A stretch of 64,000 nucleotides of DNA, taken from assembly GCA_033439765.1 (NCBI GenBank), contig JAULSN010000005.1, forward strand, positions 1 through 64,000. The letters run 5' to 3'. The translations under genes were made by a program, and so were the position numbers. Under the pieces are notes generated by a model, which worked only from the letters and a program-made list of their open reading frames with translations, searched no databases and was not told where the DNA came from. This DNA comes from Lasiosphaeria ovina (Eukaryota; Ascomycota; Sordariomycetes; Sordariales; Lasiosphaeriaceae). Numbering within the stretch: position 1 is the first letter of the stretch; every line of letters begins with the position of its first letter. Positions 22,650 through 33,700 of the stretch are shown here, in pieces.

Positions 22650-23949
22650 AAAGGATTCAGGGTCGGACTATATTCTGGCTGCCAAGTTTAATAGATCCTC
22701 CTGTTACTGGCTCTTGATTGCGTCCTGGGTAAGTCCAAAGCTGCCACGGTGTGGCGACCTGGCCTGACTGGAGGACCACATAATACTAATTAGGCCCCCT
22801 CCACAACTGGTTCACTTGATTACCTGCAGCTTGCTGGCCGTCATGATATCGCGCGGCTTCGGCCTCTATCGTGGGACATGGACACTAGCCCGTGGACGGA
22901 CACGCTGATCAAGATGACGAGAGCCACCTTCACCATCACGGCCGCCTCGTGGAGCAAGTTGGCGTTTGCAGCCACGATGCTACGGCTTGCCGACAACGGA
23001 TGGATGCGGTGGACGCTGTGGTTCATCATCGTGTCACTCAACATTGTGATGGCTCTCAACGCCATGATCTCGTGGGTGGGCTGTAGTCCAGTGCAAAAGT
23101 CGTGGAACATGACCGGGGTTGACGGCACATGCCTGGACATTTCGGTCATCTCCAACATTGGCTACGTGGCTGGCGGTGAGCAACACCCCATCTTTTGAAC
23201 TTCCCTCACGACGGCGCCTCGGCTCCAAGCGTTGAGGCCAAACTGACTTTCCAATGTGTGCGTGATAGGGTACTCGGCTGCTTGCGATTTCACGCTTGCT
23301 CTCTTGCCCTGGGCTGTCATCTGGAAGCTGCAGATGAAGAAAAAGGAGAAGCTTGGCTTTGGGATTGCCATGAGCATGGGAATTGTGTACGTAGCGGGCG
23401 GTTCCTGGCACCCCTGATTCGGAGTTTGCACGGCTTTCTTGCTAACACGCGACGAAACAGCGCCGGAATTGTGGCTTCAGCCAAGACGTCCCAGTTAAGC
23501 AAACTTGCAAGCAGAGATTCATGTTTGTAACCTCCATTGTACACTCCCTACAGGCACTTGCACACCCAATTATGGACTGGACGGGCCAACAAGAGTCAAT
23601 TCCAGGGGATGCGTCCCAGCTTATTATCTGGGACACGGCTGAGATCTCGGTGACCTCGATGGTAGCGTCGATTCCTTTAATGCGGGTCCTCTTTCGCGAA
23701 GTCCAGAACATTAGCAGCGCGGTACGGCTCGAGCGGGAGCTCGGGGAATAGAAGGACATCGGTTGTCAAGCCGACGTTTGAGCACCGCACCTTCGAAGTC
23801 AAGGGTAGCTCCAAGGACGACGACAGCGACAGGGGGATTCTGGGCGCGACGGGCAAGATATACTATACCGCGTCGACGAAGTCGACATTGAGTCGCGGAG
23901 TGCAAATGACAACGAGATGCAGCCAACGTCGCCAAAGGCCTCAAGCTGA
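22650..23949 (+). pseudogene. Decayed fungal rhodopsin-domain integral membrane protein gene
   Basis: Pieces of the fungal multi-helix rhodopsin-domain family (common beside secreted and accessory genes) can be joined over introns at about 22731-22829, 23176-23268, 23387-23460 and 23523-23605. Landmarks are LAGRHD before helix 3, CSPVQKSW at the end of a helix, a DFTLALLPWAVIW helix and a late ASQLIIWDTAEI helix. Reading frame then ends at a TAG (23749-23751). Beyond it the charged cytoplasmic tail is still readable but in another frame (from about 23720), and the last part (RVDEVDIESRS, ending at a TGA at 23947) needs yet another shift. The N-terminus is also degenerate. At least two frame breaks make this a pseudogene in the assembly as given. 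Confidence 0.65.
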
Positions 23950-25050
23950 TTGATCGGGGGAGTCACGCGGATAGCGAGGCCATCATTACCTTAGTTATGA
24001 AATAAGATACCTAATTGATTACAGTACTAGGTACGGATGCCTCGTGCCTTTTCTGTGCTTTTGGTCCTGGAACCTCCGTGTGGGTTACACAACTGAAATG
24101 ACAACTTAATTATGTGAATGAGCGACTCGGTCGCGCCGACCAGGTCATCGGCTGCCGACTGGGCTGACTTGCATGATGCATCCCTGAGCCGAATTAGTAT
24201 CGAAGAGGAAAGGAGTTGTCGGGGTCGCTTGAGACTTAATTGGATTCGGATATCGGAATTCGAAATACCGTCCGCAAATGTCAACAGCGGTCGTCCCAGC
24301 AGGGGCGGGCGGCCTGTTTCGTTGAGCCTGCTCTGCGGCACGGGGTCCCGACAAGGCCGGCCAGGGCGATTTTCAGTGGTGAGTATTGCGCTGAACGGCC
24401 CCCATGACTGCGGCGCAGATGGCAGCCGACGGCACAGAAGCAAGCCTGCTTTGCCCCCGCGGGCCGAGCGACGGGGCCTCAAGCAGAGACCCGATTTCAA
24501 GTCGGGCGGCGTCAAACTCGGCCGTTTCAAACCCGCCCTTTCCACCACCGCATTGGCACATTGGATTGCCTGACACATGGCTGCTGCCACCCATTCCATC
24601 GTTTTTACGTCAAAACTGTCACGTTCCCCCCCGCACTGGTTCGTACCAGCCTGCCAAATATTGGCGAAATTGTTTCAGGCCCGAAAAGTGCCGACGACAC
24701 TGGAAACATGTGTAGGTTGCGGGGGAAAGCGTCGCCATCATGGTCGCCCCCAGGTGCGCAGCGCTGGCAAAACCTGCCCCTTCGCCTGCCGATATAAACA
24801 AAGCATCGCTCATCCGCGGGAGATCGACGGCGATTCTTTTGAGACTTTCCCTGGCTCTGCACCATAGCTTCCCGACCGACTCCCCTCGGCTGTCTGGCCG
24901 ATCCGATATCATCACCTTCTCTCTCGCCCTCGCCCTTGCCCTCGCCCTCACCTCCACGGCTTTGGCAGCCTCGGGTTAGAGCCTCGAAAGCATCAGACCC
25001 AACTCGGGGGACCACTCGTTTGCTAAATTGCAGCAAGGACAAGACTCAAC
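23950..25050. other. Intergenic region with promoter of the gene at 25051
   Basis: Open frames on both strands around 24120-24600 lack domains. The last 250 bp look like a fungal core promoter and C/T-rich 5' leader. Confidence 0.5.
24793..24798 (+). promoter_or_regulatory. TATA box upstream of the gene at 25051
   Basis: TATAAA lies 258 bp before the ATG. It is followed by a CTCTCGCCCTCGCCC-type pyrimidine-rich leader near 24915-24955, a common sight around fungal transcription starts. Confidence 0.4.
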
Positions 25051-25926
25051 ATGGAGTTTCCACAACAGGACCCAAATGACTCGGTCACCAGCGAGACGGC
25101 GCCGCTGATCGAGCCCATCGACTGCGACAGCGACCACGGCCTCTTCCAAGTCCCTCTCAAGCGGAGGACAGGCTCGCCTCTGGGGCCGAGTCAGCTATTC
25201 AAGTCGCCGCCTCTCACGTCGGCCGAGACAATCTCTACGAGGCTGCGCTCGAGCACAAATGACAGCCCACCGCAGCAGCACACAGACTCCCCCATAATCA
25301 TGTCCCCGGCCTCGTCCGTGTACGACGCGCCAGCGCTGCATGACCTTCAATCCCCGATCCACGACATACGGGACGGGAGGACCGGTGCCAGCGGCATCAT
25401 ATCGCCCGCCCGTGCCGCGCCGCCCATTCCGCCGCTGGCAGCCGGGCGGCATCACCAGCACCAACGAAGAATCAACAACAGCAGGCCGACAGACGTGTTC
25501 CCGACGCTGCCCGTGTACGACGACTGGGTGGTCCCAGACTCGCCGCGGGAGCGGCTGTCGCAGATGCGCGCGACACCCGACTCGGCCTACGACCGCGCGC
25601 GCAACATGGAGATACACCGCAGCGAGTGGAAGAACGTTGTCTACCGCTTCCCCGTCAAGGGCAAAGGCCACTGGGTCGTAGACTGCGACCTCACCGAGTC
25701 GTCGCACGCGCGCCTGTCCGACGTCGCTCGACGGTCCAGCGAGGGCTTCGAGTGGAACGGCGACTACGATCTGGCCAACATTTACCGCGTCCTCTCCATC
25801 GTCCACAAGAAGCTCATGGACGAGATGCGCGCAGAGCGGCTCAGGCCTAGTAATAGTGGCCAAACCCAGGCTGCCGGTGGTGGTGGTCCCGGTGGTCCCG
25901 GTGGTGCTGGTGTCCGTGTGGCCTGA
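25051..25926 (+). CDS. Hypothetical protein with a conserved-looking C-terminal core
   Basis: Single exon, 291 residues; ATG context is AACATGG. Residues 1-150 are low-complexity (Ser, Pro, Thr, His) and probably disordered. Residues about 150-265 look folded: a segment around VYDDWVVPDSPRERL, then EWKNVVYRFPVKGKGHWVVDC with tryptophan and aromatic spacing, then a helical stretch NIYRVLSIVHKKLMDEMRAERL. The tail is GGPGGPGG. No signal peptide or membrane helix. I do not recognise the family and assign no function. Confidence 0.65.
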   Translation: MEFPQQDPNDSVTSETAPLIEPIDCDSDHGLFQVPLKRRTGSPLGPSQLFKSPPLTSAETISTRLRSSTNDSPPQQHTDSPIIMSPASSVYDAPALHDLQSPIHDIRDGRTGASGIISPARAAPPIPPLAAGRHHQHQRRINNSRPTDVFPTLPVYDDWVVPDSPRERLSQMRATPDSAYDRARNMEIHRSEWKNVVYRFPVKGKGHWVVDCDLTESSHARLSDVARRSSEGFEWNGDYDLANIYRVLSIVHKKLMDEMRAERLRPSNSGQTQAAGGGGPGGPGGAGVRVA

Positions 25927-27655
25927 GCCAATGACAGAAACGTGATTCGTTATTTCTTCCACACTCATGAAACCACGAGTGCCAGCAACTCTACATGTGA
26001 CAGTATTAATATATCTTTTACGTTCTTTGTTCTTTACTCTTGCAGTCGCTAGGTATGTGGGCGGCGTGAAAAGTCGACTGCGTTGTCAATATCGCATTAA
26101 CCGGAGTTGTGGTTCAACATCGTTGGAAACGAACGTCATGTGCCATGTTTTAGTATCTCAATATTGGCTTAGTCTAGAATCAATTATATAGGATTAAGTC
26201 ACCGTGAGGACCTAGGTAAACTTCCTTTCCAACAATATCGTTACATCGTAGCCATTTTGAAGCTTCTAGTCTGACTCATTTTCGTTATTCTTTCCTGACT
26301 AAATATTTATCAACCTTTTAAGGTGTGGTTGGGAATTTGCCGGTAAGTACCTACTTATTCAAGTTATCTGTACCGACTCCCCGTCTCCCGCATCTTCCCA
26401 CAGTAAGTTTCCTCCTTGAAGGATTCTAGATAAGTTGGTGTGTTGGAGTGTTGCAGAGGCGCTTCCTTCATTACAAATCCGATACTCGTATCAATATCGG
26501 GAACAATGCGGCCGGAGTGCGGATAGTTAGCGTTAGAATCCTCCTGATTCTCTTCCGGCGGTGAAAGAAGAAACCCGGTCTACGCTAACCATACTTGGTA
26601 TATGTATGTTGTATGTACGGAATCTTCAAGACCTGGGATTTGGGATTCTCGATGATTGCGCACCAGAGCGGCGCGAGTTTCGTTCTGGGCACGTCGTCGA
26701 TTGGACAAACTTCCAATTGGTCCTTTCTTTCTCTCATCGAAGGTCTTTTGCACAGAGAAAACAGGGTTCGCAACGGCCAGGAAAGGTCGAAAGTCTTGCC
26801 GTACCCTGTGGCTCGGCCGAAGTTTCTACCAGAATCTCGGCCCACTGTGGGCTACAACCCTGTATTCGTAGCCAACAAAATACATGAATCTATGCAATTG
26901 GCCGACTCGCCAAAGACTAGGCGTATTGGCCTCTACGGTCGTGGATCAAACACTTTTGTCAAGAACTCGCTTATCTGATTCGCTCGCTCGCTACGATATT
27001 CTCATGTTCCGGGCTGATAAGCCACGTGTTAGGTAGCATTACCAGGGATATCCGATTCCTGGGTCTGAACAGAACAAAACAGTTCATAGGCAATCCGTGG
27101 CGGTCGGTGGGCGGCGTTGAGGCGTAATACCACCTCGGATGTCGGCTGCTTGATCCTCCAAGTCTGCTTTGTCATTTCTCAGGGCCAAAGGTGCTGTTTG
27201 ATATTTGTAATCGGCCCTCGCACTCTCTAGTTTAGCGCGCGGGTGTCAGCCTGGGGAATTGGTACAGCGCCCCTTTACATGGGTCTACTACCAAGTGCGT
27301 ACGGCGCAGGTGAAAGTGAAACAAGCCTGTATTGGACGGAGCTTGTCAACGCCGACTACCGAGCCCCGACAAAACGCTATTACATCGCGCACACGATACC
27401 GAGTACGCACAACAGCAAACGCGCCTAGCACTCGCAGGATTTGTTAGTGCCAACAGCTTCATTGCATTGACTGTCTTGGATTCCTTGTTGGAAATGGAGA
27501 TAAATATGTCGGCCGTCCTTGGCCCCATTGTCTTGCTCTCTCTCTCTGTATTCCTCATCAACAACTCTCGCCTAGCAATTTTACCCCGTTATTTTCGCGC
27601 CACCCTCGTCCTTATCCTCATACTTTACCTACTCCCACCACGCGCCATAGACACC
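25927..27655. other. AT-rich intergenic region, no supported gene
   Basis: About 1.7 kb. Composition is AT-rich to 26480. Three overlapping small frames at 26561-26978 show no domain. The open frame before the nitroreductase start (27332-27655) is hydrophobic but probably 5' leader. Confidence 0.5.
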
Positions 27656-28462
27656 ATGTCGTCGCCCTCAGCCTCAACCCTCGCACTCGCCGAGGCCTTC
27701 AAGAACCGGCGGTCAACTCACACGCTGTCGGACGACATCACTCTGCCTGACGCGCGGATCCAGGAGATAATCCACGACGCCGTCAAACACTCTCCAAGCC
27801 CCTTCAACTACCAGGGCAGCCGTGTCGTGCTGCTCGTCAAGGCCGAGCACCACAAGTTTTGGGACATTGCACGCAAGGTTGCCCAGACCAAGATGCCCGC
27901 TCAGGTGTTCAAGGAACGCTACGAGGCGCGCATCGACATGTTTCGTGCGGCGTACGGCACTGTGAGTTTCCCCTTTCCTCTGGCAAGACAGCATCGCTAA
28001 CGCCGAGACCACTTAGGTCCTGTTCTTTGCCGCCGGTTCCAGGTTGAAGGATTTGCAGACCCAGTATCCGCTCATCGGGGACCTCCTCCCCCAGTGTAAG
28101 CAACCAGAACCCCCTTGGAGTTGTCTTAGGACTAGCGGGCGCTAAACAAACTTCAACCCATTTAGGGGAAGAACACATGAGCGGAATGCTGCAATATGCC
28201 GGTAGGACATCCCTCTCCACTTACGTGTTTAGTCGTTACTGACATGCAATCAACAGTCTGGAACATGCTCACATCCGAGGGCCTTGGGTGCAACCTCCAG
28301 CACTACAATCCCATGGTCAACACACGCGTCGCCGAGGAGTGGAAGCTCCCCGCCGACTGGAGTCTGAAGGCGCAGATGGTGTTTGGCAAGCCGGTAGGCG
28401 AGCTGCGGGAGAAGACGTTTGAGCCGGTTGAGGGGACGCGATTTTTTGTTCACGGCGTGTGA
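27656..28462 (+). CDS. Nitroreductase-family protein (Frm2/Hbn1-like)
   Basis: Four exons, 27656-27961, 28017-28095, 28166-28201 and 28257-28462, with introns of 55, 70 and 55 bp, give 208 residues, the usual length for the fungal single-domain family. Visible family features are the N-terminal FKNRRSTHTL segment (FMN phosphate-binding Arg region), SPSPFNYQGSRVV, AAYGTVLFFA and NLQHYNP near the C-terminus. Members are FMN-dependent NAD(P)H oxidoreductases; in yeast they are linked to stress and fatty-acid signalling. The start at 27656 gives the standard N-terminus. The frame is open upstream to 27332 and would add a hydrophobic leader, so a longer form cannot be excluded. Confidence 0.88.
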
Positions 28463-28695
28463 ATCGAGGATATAGATCCACCCCGCGACCAGTAGCATTG
28501 CCTTTGCCACGTTGAAGTTTGCACTTCCGTTTATACAGCGACCTGGCTTTTAGATTATGAGAAACACAAAAGATGCACTACGAACTGCACACTTCATTCA
28601 ATTACCTACCTAGGCATTCGTACACTGTCTGCCGGTGTGTTCATTGTCCGTCTCAAACAGTCCCCCTCATCCCAACGTAGCACCGCAACAGCTCT

Positions 28696-29280
28696 TCAGG
28701 CAGGCATCAACCCGCCTTTTCCCTTCCCATCACAACCGCCGCAAGTCTCGACCACGTCCCACGACTCATGTCCGCGCCGTTTCGGAGGCGGCCAAATCAG
28801 CTCTCTCACCGCAGAGCCCCAAGCCCACAAGACCCTCGCAACAACCGTCCCAAAGACCACCCACACAGCGAACGCGAGCCACCACACTGCGGCCGGTGTG
28901 TGTCCGCTGTCCATCAGACCCATCGCCGTAGCCATAAACATCCCCGTCGACAAGAATAGCAGGCCCAGTATTGCGGCAGAGGTCAGAAGCACCAGCACCG
29001 CCGCGTGCACTCTATTTTCGCGCGGGAGAGAGCTACCGGCCGCGGCGGAAGAGTCGCGTAGCCGGTGGCGCTGGATCCCGGCACGGATCCTTGTGGTGAG
29101 AAACCAGCCAGCCACAGCCTCGAAGATGAGCCACGGGACGATGAACGTGGCGTATCCGCTGGTGAAGAATTCGGCTGCCGAGTTGGTGAGGAGTTGGTTG
29201 AGCGTTGCGTCCAGGGTGCACAACGAGAGGGGCACGAGGAGGAGAGCCCAGAAGCATGCGAGGAAGAGTGAGAAGTCCAT
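28696..29280 (-). CDS. Small four-helix membrane protein, unknown function
   Basis: Single exon, 194 residues. Four hydrophobic segments at about 4-24, 40-62, 92-117 and 127-150 suggest an integral membrane protein. The loop between helices 2 and 3 is basic (TTRIRAGIQRHRLRD). The C-terminal tail contains WPPPKRRGHESW and a Gly-rich end with two cysteines, probably cytosolic. It is convergent with the nitroreductase gene, 233 bp apart. I do not recognise the family with certainty. Confidence 0.65.
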   Translation of the reverse strand: MDFSLFLACFWALLLVPLSLCTLDATLNQLLTNSAAEFFTSGYATFIVPWLIFEAVAGWFLTTRIRAGIQRHRLRDSSAAAGSSLPRENRVHAAVLVLLTSAAILGLLFLSTGMFMATAMGLMDSGHTPAAVWWLAFAVWVVFGTVVARVLWAWGSAVRELIWPPPKRRGHESWDVVETCGGCDGKGKGGLMPA

Positions 29281-30779
29281 TTTGCTTCTTTCCCTTTTCT
29301 TTCAGGGCGCGTTGCCGTCGTCTGTAATTCTGGCAATTGATTGTCGCAGATTACTCGTCTGGCCAATTCTTAGTCGTACTAGAGCAGCTCGGAAGGGGGG
29401 GACTGAGGAGGTAGATTTCGCCGCAATTGATCCGGGTTTTCTGTGAGCAAACCCCCCTGAATCGCATTCTGAAAGAAGATAGAAGAAGAGAATCGTGCTG
29501 ATGGGGCGAGGGCCGGGCGTCCTAATTAACCTGGCTTGCTTCGTCCTTATCCCGACGGGGGTCGTAGGGCTGAAGTCGGCAGAGCTTGGCACTGTTCCGG
29601 CGGCTGAGAGGTTGTGGACGAGCCGTTGGATGTCCGCGTTCGGGTCTCTGGCTGCGCCTCCACACGGACGCCGAATCAATTCTGCCAACCAGTGGTGATT
29701 GGATACGAAACAATGATCATGCCAATGCCTGATAGGGGTGGTGAAATTTGAACCCTTTGAGCCACGACAATGAGCGCCTCAAAAGATATTATCAAGTTGT
29801 GTCGGTACATAATTATGGTTCACTGACTAACACCTTAGTAGGAACCCATAATTAAATGTTCAGCCGATCAAGAAGCAGACCTGAAAACACGCTGGAACTA
29901 ACTTGGAAACTAGTTATCTGGGCAAGGGTCCTTAGTAACTCTAGCCCTGTTTCAGAGAATGAACTTTTTGCCCTAGGCAAGTTTAGGAGTTGGCAATGGC
30001 AAGTTCATTTCCAGAACAAAAAGTGCTATTATTCAACAATCGTTAGGCTCATGCGCGGTTTAAATCTGCCATTCCTGTCCTGGGCTGCATCTGTGAAACT
30101 TTGAGCGACCACTGGCTGCGGACGATCTCAATGCGCGCATGCACCTGGCTGCTGGTCATATGCAAAAGCTCACTGCCGATTTCCAAATCTGCCTTGGCCG
30201 TGTTAACCCGAGATCATACCTAGGAAACCGAAGCTCGGAATTTCGGGGTCGCACAGCAGCCGAATGCGTCACCAATTCTTTCCCACCGGTACCCGCATCA
30301 GAATCCTCTACGGCTGATGCGCGGGCCAGACTTTTACCTATTTGCATGACCACTACCCGTTCCAATTTGCTTGCCGAGTGCAGCCCCGGGGTTCGGACTA
30401 CCGCGCGCGCGCGCGCACTTGATGATGCGAGCGACAGCTTGACGGGCTGGCTGAGGGGCAGAATTCCACTTCTAGCGCCGTTAGAGTGGCGGAACTCCGC
30501 AAGCAATAATTGTAGCCGTTGTGTATCGAGAACAGCACAACCTGGCATGGCAGGATAATTGCATTGTCCGCGGGGGTCGAAGTTGATTCCCGGCAGAGGA
30601 ACAGTGCGGCGTTTTTCCTTGAACTAGGCTACCTAGGTACTTATGTCCCGCTTCATCACTGGTGCCTTTTCACCGCTTCAATATACGAAGAGATTAGATT
30701 CAGAAAACTCCTAATTATGATCCTTACCGAATATGTACAAATACAATATAGAACAGCCCCACAACGATATCCTCACATA
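29281..30779. other. Intergenic region, no supported gene
   Basis: About 1.5 kb between the start of the membrane protein gene and the 3' end of the siderophore synthetase gene. It contains a CG dinucleotide run at 30402-30417. Small frames on both strands lack domains. Confidence 0.5.
30402..30417. repeat. CG dinucleotide microsatellite
   Basis: An alternating CG run of about 16 bp in intergenic DNA. Alternating purine-pyrimidine DNA of this kind can adopt Z-form, but nothing here shows that it does. Confidence 0.65.
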
Positions 30780-33700
30780 TTACACAACATCAAGCTGGTC
30801 CCAAGGCCGCTGAACCAGCTGTTCAAGCGAAGTGACCACGTCGTCGAGCAACTTCACTGCATGGTCCTTCCACGACTCATATGTGACGACTTCGAGGGTG
30901 AGCGTGTCGCCGTCGTGGAATGCCTGGATCTTCCACTCCCTTAGTGGTTCTTCGTAAGGGTAGAGCGTCTCGAACTTTGCTGTTTGGCCGACAAACGACA
31001 GCGTCTCGACGTGGGCGACGTCTTGGTGAACAACTGTGTCGAACCAAGTCGTCGTTTCCGGGTCCCAGTCGGTGCATTGGCGCACAATCTCGTCGAGGCC
31101 CATACTGTCGTGCGACGACGTTGTCATGTGCTGGTGCTGGAGAGCGGCCAGGAGGTCGTGGCCCGTCTTGATGGGCGGCTCGCTGTCGAACCGCACGCGA
31201 GTCGGCACGTACTGCCAGCAGGGGCCCGCGATAACATTCGCGTCGGGCACGCCGGGAATGTCAACGCTTCGGCCAGATGCCACTTCGCCAAAGACGACGT
31301 CAGAAACATGTAGACGACGGGCCAGTGTGAGCGCCCAGGCGGCCGAAGGTAGTGTTGCCACCGTGACATCGCGGCTGCGGGCCGAGATGTTGACAGAGCG
31401 ATGGATGGCGAAATGGCGGCGTGACGTTACCGGTATGCCCGGGAGAAGTACTGATATCCCGCGAGACCCGGCGAGGAGATCGCGCCAATAGGGAATCGCA
31501 CGGGGTATGCTATCTCGCAGTGTGTGGTTGACAAATGCAGAGAATGGAAATGAGGGGGACACTGCCTTGGGGTCCTGGTATAGCTGGTGGAGCTGATTGA
31601 GGAAGATGGGAAGGCAGATCTCGTCGTACTGGGCATGTGAGAGCCTGAAGGCGAGACTGCATTGATTCCCATTTGTGATGAAGAACCACTTGACAAAAGA
31701 AGAGCCGTACGGGATGCGGGTCTGAGCGTCGACTCGGCAGAGCTGGCTGGCGAATTCCTCGGTACTGTCGCCGTCGATCTCGTACTCGATTACGGGGATT
31801 GGCAGACTGTCCAGCACAACACCGTAGCATGTGCCGTCGACCCGGACGAAGACAGTACGCAGGATCTCGTTGCGCGACACTAGTTCCTGGCACGCCGTGA
31901 AAAGTCGCGTCTTGTCCACCATGCCATTGAAGTGCAGTAGTTCATATCGCAGGGAGAACCGAGGCAGCTCGACGGTGCCGCGCACAGCAATCTCCTGAAG
32001 CGGCCGCGTGGGGATCACGTCGGAGATCTTCCACGTCTTATCGGCGAGCTGGTCTCGGAAGCGACCCATGAAGAACGAGAGGAACAGGGCCATCGGCTGG
32101 TACTCGGCCGCCCTCCCTGCCACGATTGCCAACTCGGTTGCAACTGCCTCTGAAGAACCCGACGTCGCGGGTGTTGACTTGGGCGTGGGCGTGGGCGTGG
32201 GCGTGGGGGCATTTTGCAAGACCTTGGCCATGTCATAGAGCGTCCTATTCGCGAAGACAAGTGCAACGGTGATGTGCATGCCCTGTTGGCGCGCCTCGGA
32301 AACCAGCTTCATGGCGGTGATGGAGTCGCCGCCGCGCGCAAAGAAGCTGTCGCCCAAGTAGATGGTATCTTCGTCGACGTTAAGGAGCCGCGCCCAGATG
32401 GCGCGAAGCGTCTTCTGCTTGGCCGAGGTGGCCGTGACGGCAGGAGCTGTCGCTGTTGGCTGCGTCAAGTTTCGGGCTGCGGCTGCTGCCTTGGGCTGAG
32501 ATGTCTTCGGTAAGACACGGAAGGTGGGGCTGTCAGCGCTACTGAAGTCGAATCTCGCTAGGCGACTGGTTCGGTAGAATCGCGACTGCCTCGCGAGCTG
32601 CTCGCTGTCCACGCGATTGGCCCAGTCTGGCCTAGCGACAGCCACGGCGGGCGCAGGCAGCTGACTTCTTGTCTCGATAAGCAGTTCCCCGACCGCTCCG
32701 CTTGGCACCAAACGCTGGCTGTCAGCAGCGTCGACGATCCACAGCGACTCGAACCCGTCTGCAAACTCAAACTCCAACGTGTCCGAGTCGGCGCTTGGCA
32801 TCTTGACTTGGCTGCCCAAGAGCTGGAGCTCGTGCAAATCAGCCTCTGTCAGACACTGCACGTCCCCGATCCTCCGCTGCCTTGCGTCTTGGTCGCAAAG
32901 CTGCAACACCACGATTCGCAGTTGCCCGAGCACGCGCTGAACCGTGTCCTTGTCGACCGTGTGCGAATCGAAGCTCGCCATGACGAGAAATCCGTCGGTC
33001 GAGAGCGCGCACACCAGCATGAGGGCGTACGTGTTGAACTTGAGTGCTTCCTGGGCAGCCTCGGCGTCGCCCGCAGGTACCAGCCCGTTCGCCGGTGTGT
33101 TCTCGTCGACGGCCACCTCGCCAGCAGCAGGATGCAGCACCAGACCAGTGCGCAGCTCACACGCCTGCAGCGCATCATCGCTCAGCCGCCGGATGTGCTG
33201 CAGTCCCGCGTGCTCGTGGGGGATCTGGTTGATCATTTGCTCGGCAATGGACTGGAGGTACTGCTCGACGGTGGCATCGTGGTCAATCGACACGCGGACG
33301 GGCACCGTCGTGATCATGGGCCCCTCAATCTCGTCGGCGCCAACAATCGGCGCATTCCGGCCTGTCAAAGTCTCGCCGAAAACCATGTCGTGGTTGCCGC
33401 TGCAGTACTGTGATGCAACAAGCGCCCACGCTGCGCGAATCACAGTGGCAAGCGTGACGGTCGCATTCGTGCAAGCCGGCGGTCTTCGGTCGTCCAACTG
33501 GACTTCTAGCTCTAGCAGCGAGTCGGCCTGGGTCTGGTAGCCTTCAAAGGGGAGACGGGGAAACTGCACGCCTGTGGCACCGGCAAGCTGATCGCGCCAG
33601 TACGCATCACATGCTGCCCGGTCCAAGCTGTGGTTCAGGTAGTGGATAAAGTCCTTGAAGTCGGCAGCCGGCTGCTGCAGTGGTAAACCCTGATACGACC

